Shown here one piece after another: positions 1 to 9,372 of a DNA stretch of 30,137 nucleotides. The position numbers and the translations under genes are program-made. The stretch lies in NCBI GenBank assembly GCA_029834535.1, contig JAQMWT010000512.1:1-30137 (forward strand), given 5' to 3'. Positions within the stretch are counted from its first letter, which is position 1. Every line of letters starts with the position of its first letter. Source of the DNA: Chrysophaeum taylorii (taxonomy: Eukaryota; Sar; Pelagophyceae; Pelagomonadales; Pelagomonadaceae). Below the pieces are notes generated by a model. The model saw nothing but the letters and a program-made list of their open reading frames with translations. It ran no database searches and was not told where the DNA came from.

Positions 1-1040
1 CTCTCGAATCTCCCGCCCCGAAAAGAGACAGTGTTCTGTTATCGATACGCCCGTGTGATGGTACCAATCCGATCGTTGATCAAACCATCCGCCAGCCCGA
101 AGAAAATCCTTCCGTGTGATTATCAGCACGTAAAGTTTGTTTGTTTTCGATTCTTGACCGTAAGGCGGCTCTTGTTGCGCGAGAATTTACTTGCCGAGTT
201 TTACGCTTTAACGATTACCCAGACTGGATGATCCGTGTTGCTCCGACTTTTCGATTGCCGATTTGGTCCGAACGATTATGTCGCTTATTTCCAGCCGACC
301 TCTCCACGCCTCATCGCGAGCCGCAAGCTCAGCCCGAGTTCAAGGACTGAAGGTCGAAGTGTTCACTCGACAAGTCCCGAATTTTCCTTCCAAAAACCTC
401 CTTGTGTTCACGGATTTCGCTCCGCAACGATTTGAGTGTTTGATCCCCAAGTTTCTTTACGCAAGTGGCCGATTCCATGAACCGGTCACCACCCGCGTTT
501 AACCCAGAAGATTCTTCACGTCGGGCGCAGGGTGGAAATTCTCGTAAGGCAAAGCCGCGCGCCTCGCGCTAGCACCGGTCGCTGGGGCAGCTCGAACTCT
601 ACCAGGGGAGTTCCTGTGGCGGCAACTCCCGCCACCCAAAACAGCTTGAACCCTATTCTAAGCCCCCCCCCCTTCTCAGGGGCCCGTAACTCCGTTCTGA
701 TGATGTCAAGTTTTCTCTATGGTGGACCATCATCTTCCAGTATTCTGTGATTCAAGTGTTTCTTAATCATAAGGGTGGCAGGGAGGACAAGCCGACCGAT
801 CCTCAAGTTTTCGTGCGGATCCAGGCACGAAATTTGTTTGGGTGGTTGTGGGTGGCGGTAGAACGGCCATCCTCGTCCAGGGTGACTTCCTCAAAGGCAC
901 GGGAACGCGACAGCGGACGAGGGGGAGCCAGGATTCGAGAACAAGGCCCTCACGCCCATGTAGGGCCTAAATTCTCGCTTCCCGACCACGTGGGTGTTTT
1001 GGGGGTCGGTGCTACTCTCCCCCGAATCAGGGGTTTTAAA
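1..1040. other. Region without recognisable gene
   Basis: Only short overlapping open frames of up to about 107 codons occur. None shows a motif I recognise, and they overlap each other in different frames. The stretch contains a C9 run near 662-673 and ends where sequence shared with the downstream relics begins (about 1041). It could be decayed mobile-element or host intergenic sequence; I cannot tell which. Confidence 0.5.
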
Positions 1041-1996
1041 AGGATCAGGGGCGCGAGAGCCAGACAGTGATCCTCCAAGCCGTCTACGGCGACCTCGCGG
1101 ACTATTTCCACGACCCGCGGCGGCTCTTTCAGCGCGCCATTCTCACGCCCCGTCGAAACGATGTTGTCGATGCTGACAACGCGCGCATGACCGCGGCCTT
1201 CCCCGGAGACGAGGCGTCGGAGTTCTTTTCGGCCGACTAGTTGGGTCGGAAGACGACGCCTCGCTCTTTACAGTCGAGTTTTCAACTCCCTGACAACCAA
1301 CGGCATGCTGACTTTGATCGCGAGCTTAAAGTCTTCGCAACCTCGACCCGTCGCACGGCCACTGCAACGGTACCAGATACATGATCGATCGTGTCGTTGT
1401 CACCGAGGCTCCTCCAACCTGTATCCCTTAAGGCCCGCCTACGCCAAACGATCAACAAGAGCCAGGGCCAGACGCCCCGCGAGGTCGGCGTCCTCTTGCC
1501 CAAGCCCGTCTTCTGCCACGTCCAGCTCTACGTGGCTCTCTGTCGATCGGCAACCCCGAGGATATACTCTTCTGGTCGACGACTCCACCCTACCCCACAC
1601 GTGCTGCGCAATACCGATAAGCCCCCTCCCGGCGTCTACACGCGCACTGTAGGTGAACTTACTGGACCAGGTGAACTTACTGGGTTGGAGAGATTGGGAC
1701 AGGTTAGAGTGAACTGAGTGACCAGGTGAACTTACTGAGACCAAGTGACCTTGCTGGGTTTTAAAAGAGTAAACTCAAAGGTTCGCGGCGTGTGCGGATC
1801 AAAGCAGCTTAGATTGGCGGGGGTGAGAGCGACGAGCTCGAAGGGAGTGGGGTGAGTGGGTGTGGTTTTACGCCGAACTTAAGGGATGGGTTTACGACGA
1901 ATTTACTGGGGTTAGAGATTGGGACTAGGTGAATTTAACGGGTGAAAATACGGGGTTACAGATTGGGACTAGGTGAACTTACTGGCCTGCACTTGT
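1041..1996 (+). mobile_element. Helitron-like relic H1
   Basis: First of five related copies (H1-H5). It carries a decayed Pif1/Helitron helicase C-terminus (1067-1600), then a subterminal zone (about 1650-1990) with repeated GGTGAACTTACTGG motifs and GGGTTAGAGATTGGGAC spacers. It ends in GGCCTGCACTTGT, the terminus shared by all copies. H1 lacks the TTTG-rich 5' leader of H2-H5, so its left end near 1041 is truncated. H2 follows directly. Copies with common ends and the same internal coding deletion indicate spread of one defective progenitor. Classic Helitron 3' CTRR is not evident, so assignment rests on the helicase remnant. Confidence 0.7.
1067..1600 (+). pseudogene. Helitron/Pif1-like helicase C-terminal fragment (H1)
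   Basis: Read across frames, this stretch gives the conserved late blocks of Helitron Rep-Hel (SF1 Pif1-like) helicases in order: RAILTP plus an FPGDEASEFFSAD block (1067-1240, ending in TAG), FNSLTTNGM (about 1277-1310), LRNLDPSHGHCNGTR (from 1333), then INKSQGQT and QLYVALCR (about 1448-1545). In the family these correspond to the C-terminal half with helicase motifs V-VI. The Rep HUH domain and Walker motifs are absent. The segment that normally joins the CNGTR block to INKSQGQT (PRI...FPV...AFA) is largely missing. There are several stops and at least three frame changes, so it is non-functional. Confidence 0.8.
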
Positions 1997-3047
1997 CCTA
2001 ACTACTAATCGACCGAAGATGTGTGGCTGTTTGTTTTTGTCGTCCCTCGATTTAGGGTAAGGATTAGGTAGGCCGCGAGCCAGACAGTGATCCTCGCAAG
2101 CCGTCTACGGCGACTCGCAGACTTGTTTCCCCGACCCGCGGCGGCTCTTTCAGCGCGCCATTCTCAGCGCCCCAAGTCACGCCCCGTCAACGATGTTGTC
2201 GATGCTGACAACGCGCGCATGACCGCGGCCTTTTTTTCCCGGAGACGAGGCGTCGGAGTTGTTTTTCGGCCGAGTAGGTTGGTCGGNANNNGANGNNTCG
2301 CTCTCAAGAGTCGAGTTTTGAACTCCCCGACAACCAACGCCACGTGCATGTGACTTTGATCGCGACTTAAGTCTTCGCAACCTCGACCCGTCGCACGGCC
2401 ACTGCAACGGTACCAGATACATGATCGAATCGTGTCGTGGTCACCGAGGCTCCCCCAACCTGTATCTTAAGGCCCGCCGCGCCAAACGATCAACAAGAGC
2501 CAGGCCAGACGCCCCGCGAGGTGAGGTCGGCGTCCTCCTCGCCCAAGCCCGTCTTCTGTCACGTCCAGCTCTACGTGGCTCTCTGTCGATCGCAACCCCG
2601 AGGATATGGCTCTTCTGATTCGACGACCCACCCTACTCCACACGTGCTGCGCAATACCGATAAGCCCCCTCCCCGCGTCTACCACGCGCACTGTAGGTGA
2701 ACTTACTGGGACCAGGTGAACTTACTGGGAGTTGGATTGGCCTAGGTGAGCTGAGTGACCAGGTGAACTTGACTTTACTGTGGAGCACCAGGTGAACTTA
2801 CTGGGGTTTTTAGAGTAACTCAAGGCTGGCGGCGCGTGCGGATCGAGAGCTTGATTGGCGGGGGTGAGAGCGACGAGCTCAAAGAGAGTGAGGTGAGTGG
2901 GTGTGAGCACGAGTGGGTTTACGCCGAACTTACTGGGGTTAGAGATTTGGACTAGGTGAACTTACTGAGCAGGTGAACTTACTGGGACCAGGTGAACTTA
3001 CTGGGGTTAGAGATTGGGACTAGGTGAACTTACTGGCCTGCACTTGT
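1997..3047 (+). mobile_element. Helitron-like relic H2 (tandem to H1)
   Basis: Starts TCCTAACTACTAATCGAC immediately at the H1 terminus, the same 5' start seen in H3-H5. A short TTTG-rich leader follows, then the helicase fragment, then a subterminal zone (2690-3047) with about eight GTGAACTTACTGG-type motifs. It ends GGCCTGCACTTGT at 3047. The direct H1-H2 junction has no spacer. Ambiguous bases (N) at 2287-2297 fall inside this copy, as expected where near-identical repeats hinder assembly. Confidence 0.7.
2090..2600 (+). pseudogene. Helitron/Pif1-like helicase fragment (H2)
   Basis: Second copy of the helicase C-terminal relic. The segment upstream of the RAILTP-equivalent has small deletions and insertions relative to H1. 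A poly-T expansion at about 2230 shifts the frame ahead of the SAD block. The QLYVALCR block survives in the frame near 2560. The internal deletion before INKSQGQT is the same as in H1, supporting common descent from one deleted element. It is broken by frameshifts and stops. Confidence 0.7.
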
Positions 3048-3163
3048 ATCAAATAAAAAAGCAGATGTATGGGTACTGGAAAAAAAAATAAAGTCCGCGC
3101 CTCTCAACTCGTCACAAAAAAAAAGTCATTTGGTCCGGAAAAAAAAAGTGGCATTTAATCACA

Positions 3164-3264
3164 CCACGTGTGAGGAAGCTATGACGCTTACCCCTGCACC
3201 ACGTATCCAGTATCCTTACGTCTTTCTCTTATCGCTAGTCTAACGCCTCATTCCATTCGTAACA
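3164..3264 (+). repeat. 5' LTR of Copia-1 with target duplication CCACG
   Basis: The LTR is 96 bp at 3169-3264. It begins TGTGAGGAAGC and ends CGTAACA, so it has canonical TG...CA ends, and differs from the 3' LTR at about three positions. The 5 bases before it (3164-3168, CCACG) are repeated exactly after the 3' LTR (7823-7827). A 5-bp duplication is usual for Copia integrases. An LTR under 100 bp is unusually short for the superfamily. Confidence 0.9.
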
Positions 3265-3279
3265 TGGCAGCAGTGTTCG
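3265..3279 (+). other. Candidate primer-binding site of Copia-1
   Basis: The base after the 5' LTR starts TGGCAGCAGTGTTCG. TGG directly after LTR ...CA is the usual layout for a site complementary to a tRNA 3' CCA end. I cannot name the tRNA without the host tRNA set. Confidence 0.5.
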
Positions 3280-3716
3280 TTCGTTTCGATCGAACCTGTG
3301 CTTGCCTTCGCGGCGACTCCTCCTAGGCTTCAGTTCATTGCTACGTGTTCGGTTCGTTGTCGTCTATCATGTCCTCGATCGAAATTCAAGCTAGCAAACT
3401 TTCGCACAAACTTGATGCCTTCATCTGTGCGCGACATCTTTTCCACCACTGGCCACGTCGTCTCGCGAACATGATCATCTCTACCGGCGATCACATTATC
3501 TCGACCAACGATCCTTGGACTAGCATCTCAGCATCTCGCTGCTATGAAGAAGACTTTCGCGTCAAGCAACAACGTTGATATCCATGAAAACCGCGACATG
3601 AACTTCACGCGAACAACTGACAACCGCGATATGAACTTCACGCGACTTTACAAGCGCATTACCGATGTCTACATGGCCCGTGGGGGATCGCGTAGCGAAC
3701 TTCCTCAACAAGTTCA

Positions 3717-3888
3717 TCACCGGAGTTCAAGTTGATCGGCATTTTACCTATCACCGGAGTTCAAGTTGCTCGGCATTGTACCTGATCCGACGCACCCTCG
3801 AGTGTGTCCTTGCATTTGACTACGTGCATCGTGCTTCAAGCACCCTCGAGTGTGTCCTCGCATTTGACTACGTGCATCGTGCTTCAAG
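3717..3888 (+). repeat. 34-bp x2 and 48-bp x2 tandem duplications in Copia-1
   Basis: A 34-bp unit occurs at 3717-3750 and 3751-3784, starting TCACCGGAGTTCAAGTTG. A 48-bp unit occurs at 3793-3840 and 3841-3888, starting CACCCTCGAGTGTGTCCT, with a single mismatch between copies. They lie within the former gag region. Confidence 0.85.
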
Positions 3889-4114
3889 CCTTACTGGCTT
3901 TGTTTTATCGTCTCGCGTTTCGTACCGATGAATGTGGTTGTGCCCTTGAGAAGCTCAACAACAACCAATTTCGATGGCATGCACAACCACTTCCGCCGCG
4001 CTATCCGCCGCGTCGTCAGCCACCAGACTCTTCCAAGCTGATGCAAGCACATCAACAACCCCATCCCACGGAAGCCCCTCGTTTTTTTTGTTTTTAGCTC
4101 CCATTGCACAGGCG

Positions 4115-4437
4115 CCTCGTTCTGTATTTTCCGCTATTCGTTGCTCAACCCCTCGTTCTGTATTTCACCTCGTCCTTGCTCCACCCCTCGTTCTGTATTT
4201 TCCCCTCGTCGTTGCTCCTCTCCTCGTTCTGTATTTTCACCTCGTCGTTGCTCCACCCCTCGTTCTGTATTTTCCCCTCGTCGTTGCTCCTCTCCTCGTT
4301 CTGTCTTTTCACCTCGTCGTTGCTCCCCTCCTCGTTCTGTATTTCGCCTATTCGTTCCTCCACTCCCCGTTGTGCATTTTCAGCTATTCGTCGATCCACT
4401 CCTCGTTGTGCTTGTCGGTTTTGGTAAAACCAGCGAA
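4115..4437 (+). repeat. 36-bp minisatellite, about nine copies
   Basis: Copies of a unit starting CCTCGTTCTGTATTTT begin near 4115, 4151, 4186, 4222, 4258, 4294, 4330, 4366 and 4401. The 36-bp period (one 35-bp step) keeps several frames open and gives 12-residue peptide repeats on both strands, so the local open frames are by-products of the repeat. I see no independent sign of coding. Confidence 0.88.
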
Positions 4438-4663
4438 TCACGTTCCATCGCGCATTTCACCTGCCACAACTAAGCCGTGCCTGTCAATTTTTCGCGTGCG
4501 CAGTTTTCGTGCTTCCTATGTGGTTGGATCGCTCATCTTCGGGATCCTGGACAGACGCTTCTTTGCTGTGTGATTTGTGGTTCTCCTTCACGCACTTTTC
4601 GCCGCTTTTCTGACCTTTAAAATTCGGTTTTGCTATCGACGTGAATTCCGTGCTCAGCACCCG

Positions 4664-4729
4664 CGACGCTATCTGCAATGTTCTTACGTGCCACTGCGAC
4701 GCTACCTGCAACGTTTTTACGTGCCACAA
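4664..4729 (+). repeat. 33-bp tandem duplication
   Basis: Units at 4664-4696 and 4697-4729 start CGACGCTA(T/C)CTGCAA and end in ACGTGCCAC plus one to two bases. One frame reads as paired Cys-rich peptides, but there is no zinc-knuckle spacing. Confidence 0.75.
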
Positions 4730-5355
4730 CTGTTTTGCCACTGTCGCCAACTTCTACCGCAGTCTATTCGAGTATAACGAAGCTCGCCGCTTGCTCCTCC
4801 AACGTTGGCCCATATGGCAACTTCGTTCTTGCGAATGCGAAAACGGGCCACTTTCTTATCTGCCACAGCAGGCTGGCATACAGCAGCCTGGTCTACCCGT
4901 GTTCGTTCCTTACACCGCTGGCGCGTCCGAAGTCTTCCATCTTCGCGTACAGGACGCGGTCGTGCCCATGGCAACTTGCTCGCGCCACAACAACCAAACA
5001 CCCAACGTTCGCATCAACCCTGTTTACGCCTGTTTTTTGCTTCAGTCGCCTCCGACCATCGTCATGACCTGGTCACCATACAACATATCTGCCCAAAGGC
5101 AACGTTCTCATTAGACGTCTGGTACACCGCCATCATATGCACCAGCCTGTGTTTCCGCTATCTTTGCCCCGCTGCGATCCTCAGTGGCAACAATCGTCTA
5201 ACGCACGTCATCCCAGGCATTTTTGTCGCTATTGTTCTTCAGACCTCGATTTTGCTGACAGTTTCACTTACCCGATTTCCTGCAATGTCAACCACCGAAG
5301 GAACTTCAACGTTGTTCTGACTTTCTCGAATCACGCTTCCAAGCTCTCGTCTATT

Positions 5356-5409
5356 GTTGCCCCATTGTCACCTGTTCCTGCTGTTGCCCGATTGTCACCT
5401 GTTCTTCCG
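5356..5409 (+). repeat. 27-bp tandem duplication
   Basis: Two imperfect copies of GTTGCCC(C)ATTGTCACCTG... begin at 5356 and 5383. They belong to the series of small duplications inside Copia-1. Confidence 0.65.
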
Positions 5410-5513
5410 CTGTTCTTTCGCTGTTGCCCCCTTGCCCCCTGTGTTTGATGAGAATGCGCCGGTTTCACTGGGACTGATCACCCCATCACGTGAACCGACC
5501 ATTCTACGAGCTC

Positions 5514-5627
5514 GAGAGAAAACAACAGAAAGTGCAAAAGAGAGAAAACAACGGAAAGTGCAAAAGAGCACCAAAGAGAGAAAACAACAGAAAGTGCAAA
5601 AGAGAGAAAACAACAGAAAGTGCAAAA
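5514..5627 (+). repeat. 26-bp A-rich repeat, four copies
   Basis: Units GAGAGAAAACAACAGAAAGT(GCAAAA) lie at 5514-5539, 5540-5565, 5576-5601 and 5602-5627, with a 10-bp insert at 5566-5575. The purine-rich plus strand is striking against the pyrimidine-rich surroundings. Confidence 0.85.
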
Positions 5628-5697
5628 CAAAGTCGCGCCAAACGGAGCCGACCGCGCAAAGTCGACCAAAGCGCGTTACAACAACCAACAAACTTTC

Positions 5698-5769
5698 ATA
5701 CGGGCCATTCTGTTTCATCCTGTCACAATGTCGATACGGGCCATTCTGTTTCATCCTGTCACGATGTTG
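5698..5769 (+). repeat. 36-bp tandem duplication
   Basis: Units at 5698-5733 and 5734-5769 begin ATACGGGCCATTCTGTTTC. They lie directly upstream of the recognisable pol remnant. Confidence 0.8.
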
Positions 5770-5929
5770 ATTCTGTTTCCTCTGTCGCTTCTGTTTCCCC
5801 CTGTAACTCTTTGTATGTCTCTTCTGTTAGCTTTCGTTTGTTAGTTCATTATGGCTTCCTTCCCCTTTGTTTAGCTAACACCCTTGTTGATCCCCATGCA
5901 CACGTTTATTACTCTGCTTCCGAAGAAAT

Positions 5930-7549
5930 TTCACAATATTCCCACCTTGACGAAAACACTATTACTTCCTCCCATTTACGTGAAGCTTTAGCTCCGACCA
6001 ATCCTGAGCGTCCTGGCTGGTTGCAAGCCATCGCTAAAGAATACAGCTCTCTTGGTCAGCTTGGTTGCTGGGATGTTATTCGCCTTCCTTCGACGTTTTC
6101 TGGCAACATTTGTACCCTCAAGTGGATCCTCCGCAAGAAGTATGACTCTGGCCGCTTCAAATCGTACAAGGCTCGCCTCGTTGTCCGCGGTTACACGCAG
6201 GTTCACGGCATTGCTTACCACGACACGTGCCGTCCTGTAGATGTCATCTCTGCTTTCATACAAGCCCCTGTCTGGCGTTGCTGTTCATGACTGGGATTTG
6301 CATAAGTTGGATGTCAACTCCGCTTTTATCCAAGCTCTCATTGACGAAGACATCTATGTCTGGCCACACGAAGGTTATGCTCCTCGCCAACCCACCGATG
6401 GTTTCAAAATCATTTACACGCTCCGTCGCTCTTGATATGGTTGCAAACAAGCTTGTCGTAATTGGTGGCTTTATTTGGCACGCTTTCTCGTCAATGACTG
6501 TGGTTTCGTCCGCGGATCTGGTGACACTTGCCATTACAAGCTCGTGCTCAATTCTACCGTCCTTCTACGTCTCGTTCTGGTCGTTGATGATCTTCTTGTG
6601 GCGCACCCTCGTCATTGCATTGGCCATTACCAAGCCTTTTTTTTTCCTCCGTTTCCGCGCTTTCACTGACGTCAATGAACTTGATCTCACCTCTTACGTT
6701 GGTCTTCGCATTACGCGTGATCGCCCTCGGAGAACCCTCACTCTTGACCAATCCCATGCTATCCGTGAAATCCTTACCGAACATCGCTTCATCAACAGTA
6801 AACCCGAACTCACTCCCGCCCCCAAAGGTCTTCATCTTTCTGCGGCTGATTGTCCTACTCCTGGTTCTCCAGATCACATTTTCATGGCACGCATCCCTTT
6901 TCGCCGTATTGTTGGCTGTGTCCTCTTCATTTCCATCATGACTCGCCCTGATATCACTTGGTCCGTCAATCAGTGTGCGCGTCCCCCCCACAATCCTGGT
7001 AACCCCTGGCACGCTTTACCCCACACTCTGCGTTATCTCAACGGTACTCAGGATCTTGCCCTTATTCTTGGTCGCGATTCTACCCTTCATCTCTGTGGTT
7101 ATTCCGACTCCAGCTGGGCCGACGACCCTGATGACCGCCACTCTACAACTGGTTTTTGTTTTCTCCTTGCTGGCTCTATGATAGCCTACTGCTCCCGCTC
7201 GCAATACTTACTTGCTCGCTCTTCTTTTGAAGCTGAATTGCTCGCTCTTTACGCTGCTACTGCTGAGCTCTCTTGGCTTCTCAAACTTTTTGATGACTTT
7301 GATCTCCCTCGTCACACGGTCCCAATGTATGTTGATAATAGCACCACCGTCACCCAAGTTCGTCCCCAATGTCTCACACGGCGCACCCGCCATATAGACA
7401 TTCGCTTTTACAGTACCGCCGAATATCATCGCAACCACATCATTGATCTCAAACACATACCCCGCCTTCACAATCTTAGCGACATTTTCACCCGCAGTAC
7501 GGAAGCTCCTTCCTTCCTCCGGCTTCGTGCTCTTTACCTCACTTCGTGA
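5930..7549 (+). pseudogene. pol: Copia-1 pol remnant: reverse transcriptase and RNase H
   Basis: The reverse transcriptase starts with the Copia pattern ERPGWLQAIAKEY (about 6006) and KARLVVRGYTQ (about 6168). A frame change near 6240-6250 leads to the catalytic block LDVNSAFIQA (about 6309). The conserved LYGCKQA motif is hit by a TGA at 6433-6435. The active-site block LVVDDLLVAHP survives near 6578-6610. A T9 run at 6637-6645 shifts frame again. The rest reads continuously: RNase H with GYSDSSWADD (about 7100), SSFEAELLAL, MYVDNSTTV and RTRHIDIRF, ending in SDIFTRSTEAPSF and stop at 7549. The last 300 codons are thus intact while the polymerase is broken at three sites. Gag, protease and integrase upstream are not recognisable. 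Confidence 0.88.
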
Positions 7550-7621
7550 TCTTCGCCCTGATCTCTGTTGTCTCTTTCTGCCACAATGCCTTTCCTGACG
7601 TCTTCCTTCAAGCTTCTCCTC

Positions 7622-7725
7622 TGTGAGGATCTCACTTACCCCTTTTTTCCTTTTCTTTCTTTTTCCAGCACGTGTGTGAGGACCTCACTTACCCCTTTTT
7701 CCTTTTCCTTCTTTTCCAGCACCTG
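7622..7725 (+). repeat. Duplicated LTR-start/polypyrimidine block
   Basis: TGTGAGGA(T/C)CTCACTTACCCC followed by a T/C tract and CCAGCAC occurs at 7622 and 7675, and the LTR proper starts with the same TGTGAGGA at 7726 (spacing 53 and 51 bp). The tract ending in CCAG resembles a 3' splice acceptor, and it replaces the polypurine tract expected before a 3' LTR. Confidence 0.7.
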
Positions 7726-7827
7726 TGTGAGGAAGCTATGACACTTACCCCTGCACCACGTATCCAGTATCCTTACGTCTTTCTCTTATCGCTAGTCAAA
7801 ACGCCTCATTCCATTCGTAACACCACG
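7726..7827 (+). repeat. 3' LTR of Copia-1 with target duplication CCACG
   Basis: The 97-bp LTR lies at 7726-7822, nearly identical to 3169-3264. It is followed by CCACG (7823-7827), matching 3164-3168. Confidence 0.9.
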
Positions 7828-7867
7828 GGTTTCTGCTCGTCTATGGCGACACCACGCCTGGTGACGA

Positions 7868-8354
7868 TTGCTGTCTAAAACCCAGATTCCACGCTATAGG
7901 CTGCCCTGGAGCCGCTCAGCAGTGTCATGTTTACCTCTGCTTCTAAATTACTATCGCATCGGCGACAGGGGCAGCCAGCCGCCCATGACGCAAGTGGCAG
8001 CGGCGAGCACGTTGCTACAGCGGCAAACCGATGGAGATCGGCATACAAAGGGGCAGAGGCACGAGCGTTTGCTTCGCGAGTGTTTGGAGCTTCAAGAGAA
8101 GCCGGCTGTAGAACAAGGCGGCTGTAGAACAAGCAAATCCAGATGCAACATCTGCCGCCGCGACCACTCCGACGACCACTCCGACCGCCGCGACCACGAC
8201 GGCCGCTGCCACTACGACGGCCGCTGCCACCACAACCGCGGCCAGCAGCCTCGCGAGTCTTGGCTACCTTCCTCCTGTCGTCGTCCTCGTCGTCGTTGTC
8301 GTCGTCCTAAAAGCAAAGTGTGATATAAATTCGGAGACGGCAAGAATGCACTAG
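7868..8354 (+). pseudogene. Hypothetical Thr/Ala-rich membrane-like protein, frameshifted by a 16-bp duplication
   Basis: I do not recognise the family. The frame from about 7868 (or Met at 7985) reads through LLRECLELQEKPAVEQ. There a 16-bp unit is tandemly repeated (starts at 8104 and 8120, GGCTGTAGAACAAG), moving the reading frame by one. The shifted frame continues as a Thr/Ala-rich stretch (about 8135-8245) and a strongly hydrophobic segment, PPVVVLVVVVVVL (about 8270-8310), then a short tail and TAG at 8352-8354. That suggests a linker plus a C-terminal membrane anchor before the duplication. Without the shift the original frame gives an arginine-rich low-complexity tail. It overlaps the end of the minus-strand frame at 8307. 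Confidence 0.4.
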
Positions 8355-9172
8355 GAGGTGCACTAATCCGTTGTTGATCTTCTTGTTCAGCCCTTTGGCG
8401 CCGGCGAACTTGAAGCGTTCGACCTCGTTCGTGCCCCAGTAGGTGACAATGAACTTCGACTTGCCCGAGTCGTAGGTGCAAGCGGCTTGCCAGAAGTCGG
8501 CGGTGGATTGCCCGCGCTCTCCGACGGTCGTGACCATCAGCGGGAGGCAAAGGTTGTCGTCTTCGGCGTCAGAGAGCTTCAACAGAGCCTCTCGGGCTCG
8601 GCTTTTGTAGTCATCGCGGTCTGCGACGCAGGGATACCACGCCGGGTCGTTGTCGTCTTCCTCGACCACCATCTCTCTTGCTTTGCGATGAATTTGGTCG
8701 AACCTCGGGCTCTTGGCCGGCGAGGGTGGCTCGGGGGTTGTCCGGGGAGCATGCGGAGGCGACTCATCGTCGGAGTGCGATGACAGCTCGATGGCGGGCT
8801 CGACGGCCGGCAATGCATCAGGGCTATCATCGTCTTTCACCTCGTGGTCGAGTTCATCGTCCTCCGGCTCATCGTGCTGCGGCTCATCGTGCTGCGGCTC
8901 ATCGTGCTGCGGCTCATCGTGCTGCGGCTCATCGTGCTCCAACTCGGCTTGTGGACGGACGCCAAACTCGTCGACAGCAGCAGCTGGGTACATTCCCGAA
9001 AACAACTTTCGATGACTTCGCGCTCAGCACCAACGAGCGACCAGAATTTCTGTTTCTTACGGTAAGACGACTCGGCGAAAAAAGCCGTCTCGGCTTTGAG
9101 TTGTCTGAGCTTCATTTTAATGTCCTCATCGTCGTCCGAATCCAAATCCTCGTTGTCATTCGTCCGTCGCAT
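8307..9172 (-). pseudogene. Hypothetical acidic protein with DEPQH repeats, one frameshift
   Basis: I do not recognise the family. The minus-strand frame starting at 9172 opens with an acidic DLDSDDDEDIKMKL head and a charged KKQKFWSLVGAEREV segment. Near 9000 the plausible coding frame moves by one. It continues as YPAAAVDEFGV, then five units of the pentapeptide DEP(Q/E)H (15-bp repeats at 8867-8940), a Pro/Ser/Asp-rich linker, and a better-ordered C-terminal part (about 8320-8640) containing NDPAWYPCVADRDDY and FIVTYWGTNEVERFKFAGAKG. Stop is at 8307. A short intron is a possible alternative to a frameshift; I see no clear GT-AG pair. Confidence 0.45.
8867..8940 (-). repeat. 15-bp tandem repeat, five copies
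   Basis: CTCATCGTGCTGCGG is repeated almost perfectly five times on the plus strand. On the minus strand it encodes the DEPQH pentapeptides of the overlapping frame. Confidence 0.9.
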
Positions 9173-9372
9173 CGCTCAAATCGAAAGAAACCAAATCGTC
9201 GTCGTCATCATCCGCCGCGTCGTCACCTACCAAAACCCCCCGTCGGAAGCGCTTTCGTAACAGCGCGGAGGCGACTCGCCTCCTTGGTCATGTGCTTGAC
9301 CCTGCGCAGCGCAGACAAACCCAATACGGGCAGCCTTGGCATTTGCATCCGAGGGTGACCTTCGTGGCCAAG

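Larger units (their letters stand above)
3169..7822 (+). mobile_element. Complete but decayed Ty1/Copia retrotransposon (Copia-1)
   Basis: An element of 4,654 bp bounded by 96/97-bp LTRs and a perfect CCACG duplication. Only the 3' half of pol (RT and RNase H) is recognisable, at about 5930-7549. The gag/protease/integrase part (3265-5900) has no readable long frame and is full of local tandem duplications. No purine-rich tract precedes the 3' LTR; instead there is a pyrimidine-rich duplication. The near-identical LTRs imply fairly recent insertion, although the coding region is broken, so it may have been mobilised in trans or decayed quickly. Confidence 0.88.

Noticed and set aside
1650..3047. 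CRISPR-like array from evenly repeated GTGAACTTACTGG motifs
   Set aside because: Spacing is irregular, the spacers are themselves repeated, there are no cas genes and the context is eukaryotic transposon DNA.
4104..4573. Repetitive 100-200 codon frames around the 36-bp minisatellite
   Set aside because: All are products of a period divisible by three; there is no non-repeat conserved part.
5490..5900. N-terminal part of the 5490 frame as authentic Copia integrase
   Set aside because: No DDE motif or zinc site can be seen; it is mainly the 26-bp and 36-bp repeats.
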